DNA from: Nymphaea colorata | Lineage: Eukaryota > Streptophyta > Magnoliopsida > Nymphaeales > Nymphaeaceae | Assembly: GCF_008831285.2 (NCBI RefSeq) | Contig: NC_045140.1 | Span: 9,422,505 to 9,486,504 of the forward strand | Length of the DNA: 64,000 nt | Reading direction: 5' to 3' | Part shown: positions 13,138-24,984 of the stretch, piece after piece | Position numbering within the stretch: the first letter of the stretch is position 1 | Layout of the letters: every line of letters starts with the position of its first letter | Made by a program: the position numbers and the translations under genes | The notes under the pieces: generated by a model | Seen by the model: the letters and a program-made list of their open reading frames with translations, nothing else | The model's database searches: none | What the model was told of the DNA's origin: nothing

Positions 13138-14830
13138 TAGTTTATGCAGATCCAACCTTTGGAGCATCTTTTTGTAACTCTTTTCAATATTGTTGACAGC
13201 AAAAGAACTTTAAAATGTAACAAAGTCTCGTTTCAAGAACAAATAAGGAATAAAAAAATATGGACTACATTAGCAAAGTGTAATAAAGTTCAATGTCACC
13301 AACAAATAAGGAATAACATAAACGGTGTCTACTTTTTGCATTATTTCTTAAAAAAATATAAGTTCTTTTATATATCATGTTGAACAATGTTTTGTTTTGT
13401 TTGACTGACCAATGCATATTCTCTGAGATACCTGAGTTGTCATGTCAAGTCTACAACTTATTTTTTCATTGAACTTTTTTGTTCTCAAGTTGGACCACCA
13501 TTTCTTTTGCAAGCTTTGCCCTTGTGGAATAATCAGGTACTTCTTGTTTATATGTAAATCAACTTCATTATGAATCAAATATGTGTGCATAGTTTGGTCT
13601 TAATCCATATGAGCACACATGTCAGCAATGCTCCCATTCCATGATAGTTGCAGAGACATAATTACAACTTAGGTTTTCATCATAATTTTAAAGTTGAAAA
13701 GATTTCAATGTTTTAAGTTTATCCCACATATACAAATCTTCACAGATAACCATTAAAAGTTAACACCACAAAATTAAGAAATGCAAAGATAATCTATATA
13801 TAATGAAATATCACAAACAATCAAATTTGTAGAGTGTTGTCGGATATTTATCTCCTCTGTAGTGTCCCTTATGAAGACATCCATTATCCCTCTGATATAA
13901 ACCAATAAGACATAATTATTAATTATATCTTCTCAATTGAAAAAAAAAAACAAGTTTATAAATGAAATCTATATGTCACACCCAATCATCCCAAACTCTT
14001 GCATTGCTTCTTGATCCTATCGTGTGTGGACACTTTAACTTGACCGTATTTTTCTTGTCTTTCTTTGACTTTGCCTACAATTTAGTAATTAGCTCATGTA
14101 CTGCATCTACTCAGCAATGAAACACATAATTAAATTTATTACAGGTATCTGCCACTCTGGTGAATTCCATCTCTTTCAACAAGCTTTCCATTGTTCAGGG
14201 TTTACTCTATCCTGATCCTCCTTGTCAGTGATATCGCGGTCATCATCTTTTCAAATGGACCAAAATATTTTTTCTTCAGTTCACATTTGTATAAACCTCC
14301 ATTATTCTTCAATTTTAACATGACCCACCCCTCCATATTTTTGTCTAATTCAAATTTTGCCAACAAAACAAGTCATGTATTACATTACATCACATACATA
14401 CAAACAAATAGATTTTCAAACATTATATACTTGTACACACATATTATCCTTGTAGGTCTTAGGCATATCTAACCAAGTATTACAACTTACTGGAGCCCAT
14501 TGCCTATTGGGTGCCAATGTTCTCAAGAAGCCAGTCAATGTTGATGCATTGTCTTTAATTGTTTGTATTCATTATATTGGATTTTTAGCTACCTTAAAGC
14601 ATTTATTTTTGTCTCATCTCTTATGTTTTGTATGAATTATATCTATCTCAAATATCAGTTACCATATAATAAGTGTACAACAGTTAAAGACACATGTTAA
14701 GTAACAATTTTATCACTACCACCATTTGAAGTTCCAATGTTTCCATGGTCCTCATAGGGCATAGTTGTTATCAAAGAAAGGCCGATAGCAGTTCTACTTA
14801 ACACAAGGATCCACTCAATGAAGAAGTCCC
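13138..14830. mobile_element. Repeat block X, copy 2 (between LTR fragment and full LTR)
   Basis: This is a diverged copy of 7690-9309 in the same orientation, about 1.69 kb long, beginning near AGATCCAACCTTTGGAGC and ending GAAGTCCC before the LTR. No clean terminal inverted repeats or target-site duplication were found at its edges, apart from GATCCATACTT(A/G)ATAGTCTT, which occurs in the LTR sequence on either side. Confidence 0.6.
13970..14580 (-). pseudogene. Second Transposase_24-like fragment (copy in X2)
   Basis: The same segments as at 8505-9087 are recognisable on the minus strand: the complement of ACTGGAGCCCATTGCCTATT at about 14489 and of GTGTGTGGACACTTTAACTTG at about 14022. 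It is more decayed than copy 1, having lost the open frame around the NEIGQ motif. Confidence 0.5.
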
Positions 14831-15137
14831 TATTGGAGTGGAGCCAGATCCATACTTGATAGTCTTTCCCAATTGCTGTGATTTTTTGTAGTAGCATTTA
14901 TGTCACTTTTTTATTTTGTGGGTTTTGCCCTAATCTTATCTTTATGAAGGGCATCGTTTTAGCCTGTATTCTATATTCTTATGTGATAGTGAAAAACTAG
15001 TCTATGTGGTGGCCGTGGAAAAGAGAATGTTGTCTCTGAATCACGTAAATTTTTGTGTCAACTTCCTTTTTTTTCTTCTTTTGCTTTCCTCTTTTTTTGG
15101 TGCATTAAGAGATCGTGTGAGAGCCACATTCTTAACA
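14831..15137 (+). mobile_element. Copia LTR, 3' side
   Basis: Starts TATTGGAGTGGAGCC (first base pair changed from TG) and ends GAGCCACATTCTTAACA. It aligns with 9310-9609 and with the solo LTR at 16428-16731, including GCATTTATGTCA, GTGATAGTGAAAAACT and GTTGTCTCTGAA. Confidence 0.7.
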
Positions 15138-16427
15138 GACCCATGGTGTAGGGAGTTAACAACCAGATATACTTAAAGTGGCGTGAGCCATTTGTTATGG
15201 GCATTGTTTAAAATTTGCCGTAATGATCAGTACCTATCGTATGTTATGATAACAAGACATATAAACACAAGACATGAATAATGAAAATATTGAGCAAGCA
15301 TTAATAATGATATTTTTTAAATGCCAGGGGGCATGCGCTGGAGGGTTTGAGGGTAGAAAGAGCTAGGATCAATAGTGCAATTGAGAGGTTGGCAGGACTG
15401 AGGGCACTCGGTTATGGTCAAGGCTTGGTAGGAGGTGCTTGCTGAGAGTGCTTGGTGAATGCCAAAGCACTTGACTACACTCGAGGTTTTTGCTGTTACC
15501 TTTAGGTAGTTGCCAAGCTTTCAAGCAAGGCCAATGGGGGGCATGGTTTACGTGCCATAGGCATGGTCTACATGCCATATGAGTTGGCGGCCATTGAGGC
15601 TTAGTCACCTTGGTTTATGGGGCCAAAGCCATAGGTAGTGCGAGGGATGGATTTGTCAAACGTAGAACAATAGCTGGGGAAAATTGCATATTCAAGTGCT
15701 CAATCAATAAATATTTAAGTATCTTTCACACTCATGGTCGACCATAGAAGAGAAATCATTGACTAAGAATGGTGCATCTTTTGTGCATCTACTGCCCATG
15801 CCATCGTCAAACAAGTCTTGTTTTCTTCATCTGCAAGCATGAAAGCCTTCAACCAAGAGCGGAAACCACATGAATGAGGGCAGCCAAATCAGGCATGGCA
15901 TCCTGTTGTTTAGTGGGGTATGCTATAGCATTGGTTGCTTGGCATGGCTGAGAGCAGCGAGGGAGTGTTGTCATATGTGATAGTGACAAGGAAGGCACTC
16001 GATGTTGGATGCGGCCAAGAGTACCAGGTGCTCTCGGTAATGAAGAAGTGTAGGCCATGCGAGAGCACACTTGTCGTGGCCAACCCTTCCCCTGCAGTAG
16101 TAACTCTTGGCTATGGCAGCAAAGTTGTAGCGCATGCATATGTAGGTCAGGAAGTAGACAGACTTCTATACCAATTAGCCCACAAGTTGGCTTCCAATGG
16201 AGAGCCTGAGGTGCCAAGACCATCTGATCAAGTAGCTCCTTCTAGATATGACTACCAGAAATTGCCATAGATGAAGAAACAATTAAAACCGTACACTTCA
16301 TTCCAAGAATGTGCAATTGGATTTCGTAAGATGAAGCAAGAAAAAGAGTTACACATTTTGACAGGTCTAGATGGCCTGTGTACCCAAAAAACATGGGTTA
16401 CACATGAAAAAAGGCCGTTGTGGTCTT
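15138..16427. other. GC-richer block of unknown origin with overlapping antisense frames
   Basis: From about 15320 to 16270 the GC content rises, and words such as GGCATGG, CATGCCATA and GGCACTCG recur. A 111-codon frame (15935-16270, +) and a 124-codon frame (15849-16223, -) lie opposite each other. I recognise no domain in either, and at most one could be coding. Position between two related copia LTRs suggests transposon sequence, but I cannot identify a family. Confidence 0.45.
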
Positions 16428-16731
16428 TGTTGGAGTGTAGAGCCTGATCCATTTTGTATAGCCATCCCTAATTTTTGTGAATTTTTTGTAAGGGCATTTA
16501 TGTCATTTTTTCACTTTGCAGGTTTTACCCTACTCTAATGTTTACGAAGGTGTTGTTTTGGATACTTTGTAATTCCTTTGTGATAGTGAAAACTGCTTTG
16601 TGTGGCGGCCATGGATGTAGGAGAATGTTGTCTCTGAACCATGTAAATCTTTGTGTATTATTTTTATCTCTTGTTCTGATTTCTATTCTCTTGGTGCATC
16701 AAGAGAGTGTGTGAGAGCTTCGTTCATAACA
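16428..16731 (+). mobile_element. Solo copia LTR (same family, without block X)
   Basis: A 304-bp unit starts TGTTGGAGTGTAGAGCC and ends TTCGTTCATAACA. It aligns throughout with 9310-9609 and 14831-15137. Flanks GTCTT (left) and GGCTT (right) look like a mutated 5-bp target-site duplication. No coding sequence is attached, as expected after LTR-LTR recombination. Confidence 0.7.
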
Positions 16732-18600
16732 GGCTTTCCGGTTTTTGTCATCTTGTGACAAGGAATCACACACAAACATGTAGGCTTGAGTTCAAGCTTG
16801 TTCCAAGTTTGTCCTTGGATCAGGCTGCTCCTTACGATTCTGACCCTACATCTAGATATCTCGAGCAGGTTCGGATCTGACTCTGTGTGCTGTATATATT
16901 TCAGTGTTGACTGAACTGAAGTGACTAGTGCATCTAGTTCGATCACTTGGGTTGGGCCTGGTCTCTTGGCTAGTGTGAGCTGGCATGGCCTCCTCTAGTA
17001 GGATACCACGGGCTTAAGTTCAAACATTAAGGGCTTAACTTGATATAACCTAGTGGTACAAGAAAGAATAGTTAGATATTTAAGTTGACATCATTTGGGG
17101 AGTATGAAAATGGAGCCCCATGCATATTAGATTTTATTTTATGCCCATTTGAAGGTCATGCCTCCCTTAGTGAAAACAGTTTGTACCACTCTTGAAAGTG
17201 CAGAAATAGATGCTAAGTATATCCTTCACAAGATGCCCACCTGGAAATATGAAACTACGAATTATGAGATGTCAAAAGATTGGTTGCACAGACGTTGAAA
17301 GCAAAGTGGACTACTGGTTATTTTGCATCTAGCGAGGGATAAATTTTGTAGGCAATATTCAAAGGTCCAGCTAGAGAATGGTCTACAGTACTAGTGCCCA
17401 TGCACTCAAGAAAGTGCTCTTCTCCATTATCAAAAGAAGAACCCTGAACTGTAATTGCACCAAATCCAGCTCAAATGTCTCAACAGACCATTTATGGCTA
17501 CACGGTGACATTATAACTAGCATATGCTTTCTAGCTCCCTGTCACCCTCCATCCCAGCATCCCATTGTTGTAACCTGTTTTCATCTTGCCTTAGTAACCT
17601 GGAAAATTGATGCATGTAAAGAATGCAAATCAGCCTCAAAAGAGTAACTTAAAAATTTAAATGAATTTTCTAACAAGCAAGTTATGATATGAATGCTTGA
17701 CCATATGAATGCTTGTGAATGCTTGTGAATGCTTGACCATATGATGCGTATCGGTTGCCACAGGCTGATAACCAGCAAGTTAACAATAGTATTACAACAT
17801 GGCTATGTCATATATGGCACACAGGATGCATGAATGCAGGTTCAAGATTAAGATGGTCAAGTGATCAATTGATTTCATGCACACGCACGCACAAGGAATT
17901 GAAGCTGATCATGCAACTGTTTTGCCTTGAGCGCATATAAACTTCAACAAACTTCACGGATCTTCAAATGGATTCTGCACTAGAAAAGTCTATATATTAC
18001 TTGATCCAGGTAGATACAGGTTGCTCACAAGACAGAACTGGAAAGGGTTGGAGTTGGAAATTTGTGTTAGGAAGGGACAATAAGTGGCGACCATGTTCTT
18101 GTGAATTGAAGTCACACGATCAATTATGGGCTGCAGTTTTCTCGTTGCTAATTAAACCACACGGTTCTTGATCAACGATATTGCAAATAAATTGGTTGGC
18201 AAGAATGCATTTTCTATATCCTTCTTTAGGAATTAGGTTCAAAGGGTTCACTATTTGGGCGAGCGAAGTTCTACTTTGGTCCCAAAGTAAAGTGAAACCT
18301 AATATACCAACCAACATTTAGAATTTTGAGGATCTCTTTTCCTTGCCCCTTGACATCAGCGACCGGCCCACAAGGTGGAACCTATTAGTGGAATGGTGAA
18401 CAAGCCCTAAGCACCTACCTTACTTTTTTTTGCTAAACATTGGTGATCTAATTTGCAAGCTTTCCTTTTTCTTTCATTTCAAAATTCTTGCCACTACTTG
18501 TTTTAAAAACATAGTATGTAAATCTTTTTATTTGAGGACGAATCAAATTAAGAACCTCAAAGGATATTTACTACGGGCGGCCAGCTCCAAGGTATAGGGG
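16732..18600. other. Intergenic DNA, no gene recognised
   Basis: Short frames such as 17378-17647 and 17968-18171 have no family signature. A small tandem repeat of TGAATGCTTG lies at about 17691-17745. Nothing else is supported. Confidence 0.5.
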
Positions 18601-18760
18601 TGGAGACAGGGGCCTGCAGGGGCCATGGCCCCTCCTCAGTTTTTTGCAAAATTAAAATTTACCATTTAACATTTTTAAAAATTTTAGATTCATCTATGTA
18701 ACAATTCTAAAAATTATATAGTGACCCTCCTTAGTAGAGGTCAAAATAGGAAAACGACTT
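18601..18760. repeat. Dispersed repeat fragment with GGGGCCTGCAGGGGCC
   Basis: The 16-bp word at 18609-18624 recurs exactly at 31327-31342. Both copies are followed by similar AT-rich text and a degenerate ATATAGTGACCCT / GTATAATAGCCCT stretch, indicating two members of one dispersed family. The class is unknown. Confidence 0.5.
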
Positions 18761-19001
18761 TCTGTAAGACGCGTTTGTTTGTGCCTTTTACCTTTTTTGT
18801 AAGTTGGAGCATTCGGAACATATAACCCTCTTGACCCAAGGAGGGTTGGAGGTGGAGGTCGAAACAGGGTATGTTAGTCATTTAATGTAAAATGCACCAT
18901 GTTCACGCAACTGAGAATAATACGTCGTTTCAATGAAGTGCAGTCCAACACCCCCACACAAAAAGAAAGCTGTCCCCCAGTAAATAAAGATTGTCATGTC
19001 A

Positions 19002-19085
19002 TCACATTATTGATCTTCGAAGGGACCCTTTCCCAATAGTTTGCAGCTGGGAATAAGTCGTTGGTTTATTTTCACATCCAAAAGG
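19002..19085 (+). promoter_or_regulatory. Upstream blocks A and B of GDU copy 1
   Basis: Block A (CACATTATTGATCTTCGA, 19002-19020) and block B (GTTGGTTTATTTTCACATCC, from 19060) match blocks at similar positions upstream of the other two GDU copies. Block B ends about 30 bp before the TATA box. Conservation across paralogs suggests cis-elements. The binding factors are unknown. Confidence 0.5.
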
Positions 19086-19111
19086 ACGTTATTTCTTGCT
19101 AAAAAAAACTC

Positions 19112-19119
19112 TATATATA
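19112..19119 (+). promoter_or_regulatory. TATA box of GDU copy 1
   Basis: CTATATATAA lies 50 bp before the ATG at 19162, at the same relative place as TATA-like boxes of the other GDU copies. It argues against using the in-frame ATG at 19096, which would precede the TATA box. Confidence 0.6.
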
Positions 19120-19161
19120 ACAGAGGCTTGCTTTACATCATTGTGGCAACGAAAGAGAGAG

Positions 19162-19479
19162 ATGAGGCCTGTGAGCAGCTGCCAGATCAGTAGTCCTTGT
19201 AGGGGGTTAACAGCATGGCACTCTCCAATTCCTTATCTTTTTGGTGGCTTTGCTGCACTGCTCTGCCTCATTGCCATTGCCTTGATCGTCTTAGCTTGCA
19301 GCCACAGGAAGGACTCCAGCCGGAGCACGGCCGACGATTCGCCGGAGAGCATTGTCATTGACACGGAGCCAAAGATCGTTGTGATCATGGCAGGCGATCT
19401 TGCTCCAACTTTCCTAGCGAAACCCATTAAGTCCTCCCCTAATCAGAGCCATGAAAAGAAACAACCGGAGGTTCAGTAG
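19162..19479 (+). CDS. GLUTAMINE DUMPER-family protein, copy 1 (105 aa)
   Basis: Small single-pass membrane protein of the plant GDU family. Members in Arabidopsis promote amino-acid export, and their cytosolic VIMAG box is needed for interaction with the LOG2 ubiquitin ligase (established knowledge). Visible here: N-terminus MRPVSS; the family signature WHSPIPYLFGG at residues 19-29; a hydrophobic span at about 26-46 ending in ACSHRK; and the exact VIMAG box at 74-78, followed by DLAPTFLAKP. The gene is intron-free, as GDU genes usually are. It is shorter than the roughly 150-aa Arabidopsis GDU1 because the acidic C-terminal tail is short. The start at 19162 is preferred because MRPVSS is shared by all three copies; a longer frame from 19096 would run through the TATA box. 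Intact frame. The assignment is firm; the export role of this copy is inferred. Confidence 0.93.
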   Translation: MRPVSSCQISSPCRGLTAWHSPIPYLFGGFAALLCLIAIALIVLACSHRKDSSRSTADDSPESIVIDTEPKIVVIMAGDLAPTFLAKPIKSSPNQSHEKKQPEVQ

Positions 19480-19587
19480 CTAAGAGCTGATGGGTGTCTG
19501 CTAAGAACCTTCTAATTGTTTATAAGCGTTTATAAATTTAATTTTCACCTTCCCATTTTTTGATGTTTTGGTACAGTTAGCGGCGAT

Positions 19588-19609
19588 GATGTAAATTGTT
19601 GAGAAGTAA
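19588..19609 (+). other. Conserved 3' UTR motif of GDU copy 1
   Basis: GATGTAAATTGTTGAGAAGT lies 109 bp after the stop codon. Near-identical text follows the other two GDU genes (33318, 40493). The TGTAA core is compatible with a plant polyadenylation far-upstream element. Confidence 0.5.
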
Positions 19610-21820
19610 AATGGGACACGAAAATTTTGAGGGAAATTATATTAATGATGATTGATGATCTCTGTCGCCATTCCTGCTGGTAGAGCGTGGCTTCAATTCG
19701 TCATCATCTTGAACGATTAACATGCTGATAAACAACCTGCATGATGGTCCTTCACTCGTGCACGGCCAAAAGCAGACAATCGTAATCGTGGGGGATGGGC
19801 GTATTGGAGTAGTACCACAGATTGGATCATTTATGCGTTCATTGCTGGCAAAATTTTATGATGACTTTTGCTCTATGCCAATTATGGCATAAAAGTTTCC
19901 ACATGAACCGTCCAAGGGAGATGTCCAAGTGAGGAACCGAGTCACAGCAGCTGGATCACAGAGCGCGCACGACACACACACACACAGAGGCATGTTCTCA
20001 GTACTCAGCACCTGATATTATTTGCGACCAGCTTGCTCTCTTCTTTATATATATATAGTGTAAGAAAGGCAAAAGATTTCAAATCTATTATATTACTGAT
20101 AAAAATTTATCCCCACAAAAAACATGATTGTTGGGGGATCAGCAAACAAGACGCCCTTGTAACCCCATTTGATGAGAAATTCACAGCTATATATATATAT
20201 ATATATATATATATTCTGAAGGAAAGCTGTCTCCTTGAATGATGCCACGAACCAAGTTACAGACACGTGCTCCGTAGCTTGTCGATTGAAGTGGCAGAAA
20301 GAGACCAGAGCACACAGTAATTATCAAAGAACTGAGGATGCCCTTCACATTTTCCGCTGAAGGTTGCACAACGTACCTACTGTAGTACCCTTTTGTTTTT
20401 CATTTTTCATCTTGCTGAACCCACCAGCACCTCTCAGATGGTCCTATTGCTAACTCGAAAACTTAAAAGGTACCACCATACTTCGAGTGGGAGAGCTGGC
20501 TGCCTTTGTGCATAACCTCTGGTATGCTCTCAACAATGCAAAAGGTGATGGGGTCATGAACAACTCCTTAAAGCTCAAAAATCTTAATGTGGAGCCACTA
20601 TGGTAGAGCTGGTACCCGTAAGATTTAGTGTAGCTATAATGAGGTTTGTACTTATGATTAGCTGTAGCTGAAACAGAAGCAGTTCACGTGAGGACAAAAA
20701 CATAATATTTTTGTAAAATTGCAATAAGGAAATGAACTTTTGCAGTTCTGACCCTCCTCGATCCCTTTCTTGTCAACTATCTGCACAGAGGGCCTTTCTG
20801 CCCCTCTTACCTTGTCGACCTTCACAGCCAAACTTCTCTCTTAATTTCAGCTGAACTTTCCGATGCAAGTCACTGTTTTTGGGGTCAGGTTAATGTCTGC
20901 CTCGCGTCTTTTGAAAGAGTGATTAATTTTCTCTTGATGTTTAGCTTGTCGATTAATTAGTGTCGTAAATACAAAAATTGTGCAACTGATGAGATCTTAA
21001 CCTGACCATTTGCTTGACGACGCCCTCGGCATACTAAGATGTTGCACTTTTTATCGTGGCGCGGCGCCTCGGAGAAGAATAGATAGGTTGATGATTAATA
21101 TATGGCTGGTGCTTCATGGCCTGTTTTTCAATGGTATGCTGGAAGGCATTGTCTCCCTCAAAGTCCAAATTGCATAATTGAGGCATGGTGGAAAACCTTG
21201 CCGCTAATTTCCAGTACAGTTAGAAATTAAACATCGATCCACTAAAGAAAGTGGCTCAACAGTTCATACCACAACTTTCACATTCATTCACATTTCCTGA
21301 TTTCGATTTTTCTCTCCAGAAAATGTTTGACTAATTATCAATGGCTCCAGCAGAGTGGCCGAGTGCGAAACACATTTTTTCTCGGTGGACCTTCCTGTTC
21401 GTTAGAATCAAATTAATCCATTCAATTGCACTCTACCAAACCCTTTGAGTTACGTCTTGTGCATTGCCAAGTGTCGAAAACAATCAAGTGAAGGTGATGT
21501 ACTTATGAAACACATGAAGCACCTCTGTTCCGCACAATGCAAATGCGTGCCTTGAACGGCTTGTATCGTTGTGCCCATATCTGGAACGATGATGAGTGGG
21601 AAAATTGAACATCAAATTCCTTTATGAACAGGAATCAACGTGCTCCAAGAGTATTTTTGATTGTATGGGACACTAGGATCATATTTGGTAGTTTTGGATC
21701 TTAATCCAAGGTTACATCAGATATAAGGTTTTAAGAGAGAGGGTTGATTAACAATGCATTTGATGTGTTTAATTGGCCCTTGGATCTCTCTCTTGCTCTC
21801 TCCTGAAGAGGGTTTGTCTT
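19610..21820. other. Spacer downstream of GDU copy 1
   Basis: No gene recognised. It contains a short CA run (19975-19986), a (TA)n tract at 20188-20214 and a conserved block at 21171-21202. The short open frames at 20033-20242 and 20187-20369 read into the TA tract. Confidence 0.55.
21171..21202. other. Conserved block downstream of GDU copy 1
   Basis: TGCATAATTGAGGCATGGTGGAAA resembles 36259-36293 (downstream of copy 2) and 43108-43137 (downstream of copy 3). It lies 1.7 kb after the copy 1 stop codon and is noncoding. It may mark how far the tandem duplication reached. Confidence 0.4.
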
Positions 21821-22147
21821 GTGGATGTCAACGGATTAGATTCAAATCAAATGTATATTTGACAATATCTGCCTTTTCCGATATCTATATACTCAATTCA
21901 AACTCAGATTTGAATTAGGACAAAAAAAATCTATACCATATCCAAAATCTGAATTCTTAATCCAAAGCCGGTTTTTAGATTAACATCTGAATCCTAATCC
22001 AAACAACATCATAGACATTCAGTATCAGATATTCATTGAAACATATATGTGATCCCAATCCAGTCAGTATCAAAATTTTTTTCTGCATCCAATTCATTTA
22101 TAAGGTTCAGTAAGATATAGATCTAAATAAGGTCTATTGACATCCCT
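21821..22147. mobile_element. MITE-like element A with GGATGTCAA terminal inverted repeats
   Basis: The left end GTGGATGTCAACGG and right end TATTGACATCCC form terminal inverted repeats about 327 bp apart. The interior is rich in ATATCTGAAT and GATTTGAAT-type words, and there is no coding sequence. A related element is at 34499-34899. The size and structure are those of a nonautonomous DNA transposon; the superfamily is undetermined. Confidence 0.6.
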
Positions 22148-23321
22148 AATTTGTCTTGTGCTACTTACATACAAAATTTGATAGCTCCTATGTTGATCAT
22201 TTAATGCTTGACTATAGTCAAAATTTGACCACCAACAGAGTGCCGAAGATGGTCGCCTTTAAACTGGATTAGAGATTGGGACCTGACCTATTGCTATATG
22301 GTTCAACTGTTCCTAGTATCTTTACCACGGGAAACTGAACCAAGGTATAAACCATATTCTTCTGCTGTTTAACTGCCAAAATATCATATATATCTAAAAG
22401 TAAGTCAATGTGACCTAGATTTTGAAAAACATCAGTTCAATAAAATCTAATTTGACCTCTGATCTTAGGGTACTTGACATAGGAGAGAGTATTATTCATC
22501 CCCATATTATCATAGGTAGTGCAGATGATATACCTTAAGCTACATTATGCATGTATTAAGTGCCTCAAAGTAGACAACCCTAGTTTTTTGAACTATGCTT
22601 GTTTGGATGAAAACAAAATTTGGCCTCATAACTTTAGGATTCTTGATTCAAATACCATTAATCAACTTCATTGTCATCATAGGCCATGATGAGCCTAATC
22701 CTATGTGGTGCATGATCTCAAAAATTTCCAATTAGGGGTCTTGGTCTGAAGTGGCTAAGGTTTTACTTGCAGTTAAACAGGATTTGGACATGACTAAATT
22801 CATGGTATATTATACTTGATGTAAAAAAAAGTGATAATTATCCTTCATTTTGAGCTCATCTTGATTTTCTTAATTTTTTGTAGTTTTGGCTGATAAATTA
22901 TCATGGTTAATAATAGTTTCATTTGAAGTTTTGGTTTGTAAGGATAGTTTTATTTGATGTTCTGGTTTCTAATTAGGAATTTATTTCAGAAGTAACTTGA
23001 ATTTGGGGTGTTTAATTACATGTTTTGTGGAAGGATGTTCTAGGTGGTATTTAGTACTTAAGAGATTGTTAGATTTGAAGTTTATGGAATGCTTGGCTTT
23101 ATTTAAAAGTTAATTTATGGAGATTTAAGGTTTTGGGATGACTTATTAAGATTTCATACTTTGGTTTAGGTAAACCTAATCAATCAAATCGTTGAGAACT
23201 GCTGAAATCAAGATTGAAAATCATGTGATTTTAGAAGACTTTTTAGAAATCATGAATGTAGTGCATGCATGTGAAATGTCGATGAATGTGGTCAGTAGTT
23301 AAAGGATTAATACAATCAATA
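22148..23321. other. AT-rich intergenic DNA
   Basis: No open frame of note, no repeat structure seen. It ends at the left terminus of a CACTA element. Confidence 0.55.
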
Positions 23322-23869
23322 CACTACAAAAAAAAGGGGTTTCACTAATGCATGGAAAATATAACATTGGTGAAAATTGACTTTTACTAATGTTCAGAAC
23401 CAAATGTTAGTAAGTATGAATGTTCACCAATGTTCAATCGAGGACATCGGTTAAAAGTAGCATTCACCAACATGTGTAGCTATTGCATCATTAAAGCTGA
23501 ACCTTTACTGACATCTAGCTCTGGACGTCGGTGAAATTGGAAATGAATGTCTAGCTTTACCAACCTATTACAGTTCTAGCATCAATGAAACTTTTCACCA
23601 TTGAAGATTGCTGGTATTCAGCTAAGTGTGCTGGTAAAAAGTACACATATCGATGTAGTTTTTATTGATGTGAATCTTTCCCCACATCGTTGAAACATAT
23701 ATCCATTAAAACCTTACCAATGTGAAGTCACATGTTGGTAAAACTCTATTTTGATTGAGGTGTTGACTCTAGACATTGTTGGTGCCTTTTGACTGACGTG
23801 CCTCGAACGTCGGTAATATTTACCATATTAACATTGCTGACATTTTTTAGGTAATGTCTTTACCGACAT

Positions 23870-24125
23870 GTCTCACGCATCGGTAAAGGCATCCTTGACT
23901 TATTAACTTTGCTTGAACCCTTATTCTTCTTTATTTTTCTTCTTTCTTCCACCCACTGGCTGTTGATTTTTTGATGAGGTCTTCTTTTCCATCATGTGTC
24001 TCAGGCATCGGTAAAGGCATCCTTGACTTATTAACTTTGCTTGAACCCTTATTCTCCTTTATTTTTCTTCTCTCTTCCACCCACTGGCTGGTGATTTTTT
24101 GATGAGGTCTTCTTTTCCATCATGT
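23870..24125. repeat. 128-bp tandem duplication inside CACTA element 1
   Basis: The unit starting GTCTCACGCATCGGTAAAGG repeats at 23998 with few differences (C/G, TTCTTT/CTCTTC). It includes a subterminal CATCGGTAAA motif and a TTCTTCTTTC pyrimidine stretch. Confidence 0.85.
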
Positions 24126-24984
24126 TTTTAGACTGCTTGAAATTTGAAAGGGTTGGTTCCCCAATCTCCTCTCTCATTTTTTTTTTTAATTCTATATGAT
24201 TTGAAGTTATAACATGCTTGTAGGGTATATATCTAAAATTTTTCGACGAGATATCACCTTTTTCAAGTAGTATTAAGTGACGAAACTTTGTAAGAACATT
24301 TGTTGAACTTATTACCTTCAATTTGATATATTAATGGCATAAAATCTCTATACAATCACAAAACACCTAATTTTTTCTTAATTTTTATCATCACCGGATT
24401 CCAATGCATTGTGGTTGGATTTCATTGTCAAATTTGGACCATGTCTAATTCAGGTACACATATACTTTTTCGCAAAATATTAATTTGATTAGTTGTCATT
24501 TGAAGTTTTTTGTGTTTGAATGTTTTCATTTCCTAGCCTTTTTAGCCACTTACCAAGTGTTTAACGAATAGTTTAAACGACTGGAAAATTATAATTTTTT
24601 TGAACCACATGGATTGTTGCATCATTGAGGAAATATGTAGCATGTTGCATCACCATATAGTGCAATAAAACTTTTGTGAGTGGTATTTTGGGTAGGGATA
24701 AGATGATATTTATGTTGCATATGTTAAAGCCATCACTTTTTGACATTGTTCGAATGATGTATGATTATCCAAATAAAATGTTTAGGTACGTTGAACACAT
24801 ATATAGAAAAAAACTCAGATATAATTGAAAGAAAAAGAGTATTTTGTTCACTTTATCATATTGAGAGCATAACACATTACGTCACAATTTAGATGTTATA
24901 CATATAGAAAATAACGTTTGTGACTGCACATTGGTATATTATTAAATATACACAGCAAATCAAAAGATCATTTGAATGCTAGAA

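Noticed and set aside
19096-19161. Upstream in-frame ATG that would add 22 residues to GDU copy 1
   Set aside because: The added peptide is read across the TATA box and has no counterpart in the other two copies, which start at MRPVSS.
23998-24125. Repeated pyrimidine-rich unit considered as a CRISPR-like or satellite array
   Set aside because: Only two adjacent copies with no spacers; it is an ordinary tandem duplication within a CACTA element.
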